Positions 57,653 to 64,000 of a stretch of 64,000 nucleotides of DNA are shown piece by piece. Within the stretch, counting starts at the first letter, position 1, and each line of letters begins with the position of its first letter. Source of the stretch: Hyalella azteca (Eukaryota > Arthropoda > Malacostraca > Amphipoda > Hyalellidae). The stretch spans positions 118,199 through 182,198 of the forward strand of contig NW_025937277.1 in NCBI RefSeq assembly GCF_000764305.2. Direction: 5' to 3'. Below the pieces are notes generated by a model that saw only the letters and a list, made by a program, of their open reading frames with translations, did not search any database and was not told the origin of the DNA. A program made the position numbers and the translations under genes.

Positions 57653-58921
57653 CAGGGGTTAGACAAAATAAGGGAAACACCTAAGAAATCCACCAAATGT
57701 ATTTTAGTACGGTGTAAGTCCACCTTTTGCGGCAATTACAGCCTCAATTCTCCTAGCTATTGATTCATAGAAATAGCGAATTGCTTCCAAATGAATTTTA
57801 ACCCATTCTTCAGTGAACTCCCTCCAGCTAGCTCTTTTTAAGACGATGGCGTGGGGAATCGACTTCTGCTGACATGCATCTCTATGATCGACCAAAAATG
57901 CTTGATAATATTTAGGTCAGGTGATTTTGGTAGCCAAATGATATGCTCAACCTCATTAGAATGTTCATTGTGACATTTTTCAACAATTCCATTTTTATGG
58001 ATCGGGACATTATCATCTTGATAGATTGCTTTCCCTTGCACTCCGGAAACATGCTCGAAACATCTAAGAACTTGGTACTCCAAAATTCCTTAACAGTCAA
58101 TTAAGGCTCATGATTATTCCATGAACAGAAATCATTGGTCTGCCGTATTTTTAAGAAATAGCATCCCAGATCATCACAGCTCCCACCGCCAAGTTCTACA
58201 GTTGGGAGGAGGCTGTCGGGATTAAATGACTACCTATTTTGACTCCGAACGTAAACTCGGCCAGAGGTTGGAAATAAGGTAAACGATGATTCGTCAGAGA
58301 AAATCACATTTTTCCACTGCTCGAGTACCAATTCTGGAGGTTTTTACACCTTTCTAAACGCTTCAAAGCATTTGTATTTGAAACCAGAGATTTTCTAATT
58401 GCAGCTCTTCCATAGAGTCCAGATCAGTGCGTTCTAGGCGGACAGTTTTTATGGAAATTGGGTTCTGTAGGTGTCCATTGAGGTCAGTAGTAATAATATT
58501 AACAGCCGTGGTTCTTCGATTATTCTTCATTTAGATAACGATGGTCTCTCTCAGACAACTTCAACTTTCGGCCAGACCTGTGCTGTGCTGAAGGCGTTTT
58601 TTCTTCTCTTTGAAAAGCAGTCAGTAGTCGGTACTTTCAGACAGTACCTCTAGAAACGTCAAGCATTCGGAAAGTTTCTGTCACACTAGTACCTGACATA
58701 TGAGCACCAACAATTTGGCTTCTTTGAAAGCCAAAGAAATGTGCCATTTATAGGTTAGGTTATACTCGCCAAAATTCTCTAAAAATATTTGTGCCAGGAT
58801 AAAATATCAATTAAAAGCAACAATAAAACATGAAAATATGTCACGTTTTCATTGTTTATAACATGTTTAAAAATTACGATATCAAAATGTCAGGTGTTTC
58901 TCATATTATGTCCTACCCCTG
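57653..58921 (-). mobile_element. Tc1-like DNA transposon, 1269 bp, full length but inactivated
   Basis: Terminal inverted repeats: CAGGGGTTAGACAAAATAAG (left, 57653) and CAGGGGTAGGACATAATATG (right, reversed, ending 58921), both followed by the GRGAAACACCT block. The left end is preceded by TA, the Tc1 target dinucleotide; the right side reads AA, so that copy of the TA is mutated. The internal minus-strand frames encode a Tc1-type transposase in broken pieces. It lies just upstream of the GT11 start codon. Confidence 0.9.
57704..58740 (-). pseudogene. Tc1-like transposase, frameshifted and missing a catalytic residue
   Basis: Pieces in order: an HTH-like region (FRMLDVSRGTV), SGRKLKLSERDHRYLN and SKNHG, then IYQDDNVPIHKN with the second catalytic Asp, then WLPKSPDLNIIKHFW, and a C-terminus ending RRIEAVIAAKGGLTPY. 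In active Tc1 elements the third acidic residue is the Glu of PIEHLW; here it is Lys (IIKHFW). With several internal stops and shifts the gene is dead. Confidence 0.88.
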
Positions 58922-61900
58922 AATGTCCAGATTTCTTAGAGAAAATCAGTGGAGAACGCTTAATTGCATTCTCCACCAACCACCACTGAGATCAACCAAT
59001 GATTAACAGTACAAGAACTATCAAGCCACGACCCTGGCTTCACTGGTGCGCTTCCTTGTTGACGCAACTATTCGATCATCACATGAGGATAATGATGGAC
59101 TATTAGGTCATCACATACGGCTAGCGATTGATAAGTAAATTAGAAGCCTTGAACCTTCAGCATAGCTTCATGCATCTTGCCCCAGTGACGCAATGGTTCA
59201 AGTAGTGGTACTGTACGAGTAGCACTTGATTAGGCGGTACTTATTCCAAATTCTTTAGGGTCATGAACGATTTCTAGCTAGGCTTTTAGCACCCAGTAAA
59301 AAAGGTTAGAAAATTAACAGCCTAACATTAGATTAACAGCAACAATTTGGACTGCAGCTTAAACGCCACACACGTGGTCCCGGCGCCCCCCCCAAACCCA
59401 TTAAATTCGAATAGTAAAATTAGTGAGTGCTTTACTTGTCGAGTTAAATTATATACAGTGGTTAGCTCGTTGCTACATATTAGCTGCTAATATGAAGTGT
59501 TAGTGCATCATGACGGGCACTGCCGATACGTGATGACTGCGCAAAAGTTATATTCGACTAAAATAAGTTTAAAAACACAACGTTTGTTTAAACGCGGTTC
59601 CGAGATGTCCTCGCCAGGCACCTAACCTTCGCAACGGCAGCTAGGAAGCGCGTTAGCGTCAAGGTCAAGACGGATGCATCAGGGGTTTACAGCTCCTACC
59701 GCACCAAGCATAAACTGTGAGTAACCGGCTTCGGAAAACACATTGAAGAGCAAAATTGGACTATAGACTATAGTAAATACAGAACTGATTTTTCTGAATC
59801 CAGGATGCAAATATTTCTCTGGCCTAAAACTCAACACCGATCGTCCTTCTCGAATAGCATCTAGTATTATGTATGGTCAAATTAGTAGCCTTATTTCTGA
59901 TAGGTATCGACTAGTCGACGACTACCTCGACTGAAGTAAGGTGGTCTAGCTGCTAAAACTGACTACGAGACTATTTCTATTGCCATATAATTTAAAAAGT
60001 CTTTCTTCTTCTCAAACAAATCGTGTAAAAATTAGCTTGGTTCAATCATCAATGCAGCTGAACAACGCATTATTTTCGAGTGACCTTGAAAAATGGTAGG
60101 ACAGAGCGAAACCTCACCTCAGTCAATGAAGAAAAAACGCATAGTTTGCTTAATTTTTAACAACAAAATTATCAAAGTTAACGATTTAATAAAATAGTAT
60201 AATTGGGTAATAGTACAGCAAAGTAAGCCCAATTAAATTTATCCTATAAATACTATAATTTCACAGATTTTCCATGTGCATTGCAAACGCAACTTAAACC
60301 AAATTTACATCCCCTGGTGTATCACTTTTTATAATCCGAAAAGTTTATTGCAAAAACTTCAAGAAAGAAAACTGAATTTTGATTTGAGTTTCAATTAATT
60401 TGACTTCTTTTGCACCGCAACACTGATTCACATTCACAAGAAACATTCTAAAACACCGGGCGACAGCCAACTGCAACGATCTCCAGTCACCGTCCTGGAT
60501 GTTCTGAGCCGATGTTCAGTGAGAAGCCGTCTCCTGCCCGCTGGCAGGCAAGCGGGCAACTCACTGTCATGAAATGTATTTAATCACTTAATACAGTTGT
60601 TCCCTAACTTTAATAATAAAATTTGATGGCTTTAGGCATTTTAGGTACAGATTTGACGTCGAAATATATTGTCTAAGTTCATTGTTGTGTTTGAGATAGG
60701 TTTCCTAAAAACTCGTATCCGTGCTTAGCCATGATATTACACAAGGCTCCTCTTTGAGGTGGGAAACACTTTTCAAGTTAGAAAGTTCAAGTTGCATTTT
60801 CGTAATTTTGCTGACTTGCTGTAACCCAATACCTTTTAAACTAATTTTGGAATTCAGTGCATTGCGCAGGTAAAGTACATGAGTTTGGATAACGGCAGCA
60901 TGCGTGGGTAGACACGAACGTAGACGACTACCTAGACGTGCAGGGGAATACACTTGTGTTCATTCAGGTGTGCCGCGATGTGGACGAATGTGTCCCAATC
61001 CCATATCTTTTGATACAAAGTTCTTTTCGTGGCAGCCACATGATACTAGTGAGTTGGACAATGAATGATTTCTGGTCACTCCGCCCCATACCCTAGACGG
61101 CTTTCAATTGGCCAAAAACGTTGATCACAATATCCGTGCACCTCAGTCACAACAGAAGTATTCACATGTTTTATTTAAGGGTGCAATGAGTACCATTTTG
61201 CATTTATTGACAGTAATAAGTTCCTAATTCCTCAAAGATATTTGCAGTAATATTTGAAATAAATGCCTAATATCTGCTGAGCATCTATAATATACTAGAA
61301 AAATAATTAATTACGTCTTGTTTATTTCGGTGCGTACCGCACGTAGAAAAATGCAATTTTTTAGACAAGGTTTCGCTGACGCAAGCTCTAAAAATATATC
61401 CAAGAGCACAGAATTCCATAATTGAAGTTATTGAACCCCCCGTTAGTAATGAGACAATCAATATTAACTCTTTTAATCTTTAGAACCTGAACATTATATT
61501 TTTCATATGACTACTTTGACTGAAAATATGTTTGCTACATAATTGTATTTAAAATATCGTAGCCATTATTGATAGCAGATCAATTAATCTCGTTACAGTC
61601 TCGTAACAACTTGGCCTTGTAGTCTCTAGTCTAAGTTCTAACGGCTTAGTGCGCGGATTTTTCTGTTCCAACGCGTTGCTTGAGACTGAATTTAGTTTAA
61701 AAGCTGACTTTTTTCTAATTTGGTGATATTTTATATACCTCTAGATTGGTTACAGATACCAATAATACCAACAACTGCAAAAGACATGGGTTTTTACGTG
61801 TAAAATGACGCTGCTTTACTGAACGATTTCTAAACGACACTCATTCCCGACTTCCCATGCGTTCGTTTTTGCCTCCTAGTCCTAGGCTCCTGGCACAACG

Positions 61901-64000
61901 AATTATGAGTTTGTCTCCGGCTTTAAATTGTCACAATTTCTAATCTTTAGTTAAATAATTTTTCCTTGATCGCTACATCCGTTCATTCATGGTGATGATC
62001 ATGTACTCATTATATGTATACACCCAATAACCTTCTATGGAATGTTACTTCTGTTTTATCCCTCATATATGATATTATATAATCAATTTAACAACAAATA
62101 TTGAAGCATATAATTACTCAGTTTCATCAGCTGCCATCAAAATTAGAAACTTGATTTATTTGATATAGTTCGACTAGAAATCTCATACGCTGCAAACATA
62201 AATCCCAAAGTCATTCCGTTTACAAATATTTTCCGTAACATTGAAAATTCGTCTTCAGCTGTTGTCGATCAGCTGTTGTGTCGTTGACGAGCCAGCTTCA
62301 TTCTTTCATACCGCATGGTAATCATGGTACCGTATTGGTACGTAGGCTAGCTATGTGTCCATTTACTCCATTAGTCCTAATCTTTCGCCTTCCATTGTTA
62401 AAATAAACAACAATAGGATTGTGTAATAGTTATTATATGAAGTCAATTGCATTGCATTTGGAGCCTAATCAGCCTATTTCAGTATTCAAACTTGATGTGC
62501 ATTGTGCAATTCCCCAAATTAATTTACCTTAATAATTTATTCACCCAGAGCCCTGTCCTCCTCAGACCTCCTGGCCCTGGGCCAGTGGGCCTGATGCCTT
62601 GCCTAAGTTGCCTTCATGAATCGTGATTATTGATGACATAACTAAGCTAATTACCATTGAATTTGTTGGAGCTCATAGCCTCATTGATTCAAGATTTCAG
62701 GTGTGTTGTGTCTTCACTGCAGCTCAGCCTGCAGGATTGGAATTTTCTTACCGTTACCGTCAATGCCACTAAAGTTGCCACCTCACTGAAGTCGCCACGC
62801 TACAGGCCACAGGGAAAAGGAAATATTTATTTAAATGGACTCAATACAAACATTTTGTTATCATAGGAAAATACTAAAACATTTATTAATATTGTTTAAA
62901 AATTAAAGATAGTATAATCTATAGGACAGGTAGTAATGCATTTCCAACAACTGATTTATAAATAGTTTTGAGATTTAAAATTGACATGACAAAAATTCTG
63001 CAAGCAAAACAAATTTTTTCCTCCTCCTGTCAGAATTGCCTTTGACCTTTGGGCAATGCTCTACTTCTACTATAGGGAAAATGTTTTCCTTACTAACCTG
63101 GGGTCATTCTGAATTGAAACGCAGTAAAAAGAGGTTCATATTGATCGTACTCTGAATTTTAAAGACATTGTAATATAGTAATTAATTTATTCTAAATATA
63201 CCTGGTGACCTAAGTGCATACAAATCTGGGATTAATGGCGAGCAGGCAAGGTTTGTGTAGGACATTTGTTTTATGAGGCAGGACTTTTAGGATAATTTTT
63301 GTTGCTAATTTATACCAACAATGCAATAATTGTGTTCGAGTGTTGCCTAAAATAATTTTAAAATCATTCTTCATTCATGTTTGTTCCCACATAATTAGCA
63401 ATTTGTTTTTAAAAACGTTATAAAATGATTTCCAAAGTCGCGCTCCAGGATGCAGAAAGTGGGTTACTGTGGGTGAATATGGAAAGATTATTGGTGACAA
63501 CTCAGCAGTGAAAATTACGCCTTCAAAAGATCTTGCAGACACATTTAGATTGAAATTATTGCATTTTAGAAATTATTTTGAAATTATTGCAAATCTGAAA
63601 GACCGCATGCACACAGAGTAAGGTTTCCAGCCAGACAGGAATAATGGGCAGATTTTTTAGAATACCGCGGGTAAAAAGAGGCTCTTCAAGGGTGAAGTTG
63701 GAAAATCACGGGTGCAATTTTCGTCCTCCCGGGTGCTTCTCGAAAATCGCGGGTAAGAATTTACTGTTCTCGGGCAATTTTACGAAATAGCGTGTGAACA
63801 GCTGCGACCTACCGTCTCTCAACTTCTCGCGCCTAGCCGCCAAACGAGAATTGCCGCGCCATAGCCCATAGCTAGACCAGCAAATTACCTCAAATCAGCC
63901 CTGGACCTGGAGCCAACATCAACCTTCTAAATGCTATTGATATAGTCATCCTGGCAGTGGCACCTAAGCAGCTGTACTCAATTGACCCATCGTACCTCAC
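58922..64000. other. No recognised gene; a few short open frames
   Basis: Mostly AT-rich. A hairpin TGCCCGCT/AGCGGGCA with an outer CAGTGAG/CTCACTG pair lies at 60517-60566. Candidate exon-like frames at 59595-59720, 63423-63621 and 63874-64000 are listed as findings. The ORFs at 60705-60953 and 62657-62866 match nothing I know. Confidence 0.4.
59592..59720 (+). other. Possible short exon (+), function unknown
   Basis: After a TAA, 41 codons stay open in a locally GC-rich stretch (RFRDVLARHLTFATAARKRV, then KVKTDASGVYSSYRTKHKL). It ends at CATAAACT|GTGAGTAAC, a good donor. There is no clear acceptor on the left and no family match. Confidence 0.22.

Noticed and set aside
58471..58653. Plus-strand 60-codon frame
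   Set aside because: It is the antisense of the decayed Tc1 transposase.

Overview
The window is eukaryotic nuclear DNA, AT-rich, with spliced genes, GT-AG introns, many micro- and minisatellites, and decayed LINE, Tc1/mariner, hAT-like and SINE copies. One ambiguous base (n at about 11582) shows a draft assembly. An arthropod is likely. An alpha-1,2-fucosyltransferase (GT11) gene, a family absent from Drosophila as far as I know, makes a non-insect arthropod such as a crustacean my best guess. This is inference.

Four protein-coding genes can be reconstructed exon by exon, each with consistent splice phases. (1) Smr-domain gene, + strand, 7.2-13.8 kb: four exons, 300 codons, all introns phase 0. 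(2) Ly6/uPAR (sleepless/quiver-like) GPI-anchored protein, + strand, 22.1-26.6 kb: three exons, 139 aa. (3) SLC7 light-chain amino-acid transporter (LAT/minidiscs type), - strand, 39.7-31.1 kb: eleven exons, 493 aa. (4) GT11 alpha-1,2-fucosyltransferase-like type II Golgi enzyme, - strand, 57.6-53.8 kb: six exons, 394 aa. The four products show no common pathway.

Layout: 1-2.48 kb, 5' part of a decayed Jockey/I-type LINE (- strand). 2.5-7.1 kb, non-coding with a roughly 480-bp foldback palindrome. 7.1-13.8 kb, Smr gene, whose introns 2 and 3 carry a 10-bp satellite and a roughly 31-bp satellite. 13.8-21 kb, tandem repeats, a small hAT-like element, a LINE 3' tail, a mariner remnant and a tRNA-derived SINE head. 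22-26.6 kb, Ly6 gene. 26.6-31 kb, no recognised gene. 31-40.6 kb, SLC7 gene. 41.7-53.7 kb, mostly non-coding, with candidate promoters and a 1.04-kb tandem duplication. 53.7-57.6 kb, GT11 gene. 57.65-58.92 kb, complete-length but dead Tc1-like element. 58.9-64 kb, no gene recognised, with a few short open frames.

The most interesting signal is shared by three of the four genes: tandem duplications whose unit spans, or in one case probably spans, a splice junction or the start-codon exon. In Smr, exons 2 and 3 share both junctions and their introns share the same satellites. In SLC7, the start exon is duplicated, the exon 9 donor is triplicated and the exon 10 donor appears to seed a minisatellite. 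In GT11, the exon 3 acceptor plus the first codons is triplicated, with in-frame stops in the decoys. The Smr intron-2 satellite is also a roughly 2-kb array of 10-bp units, many of which hold a GATA-type site.
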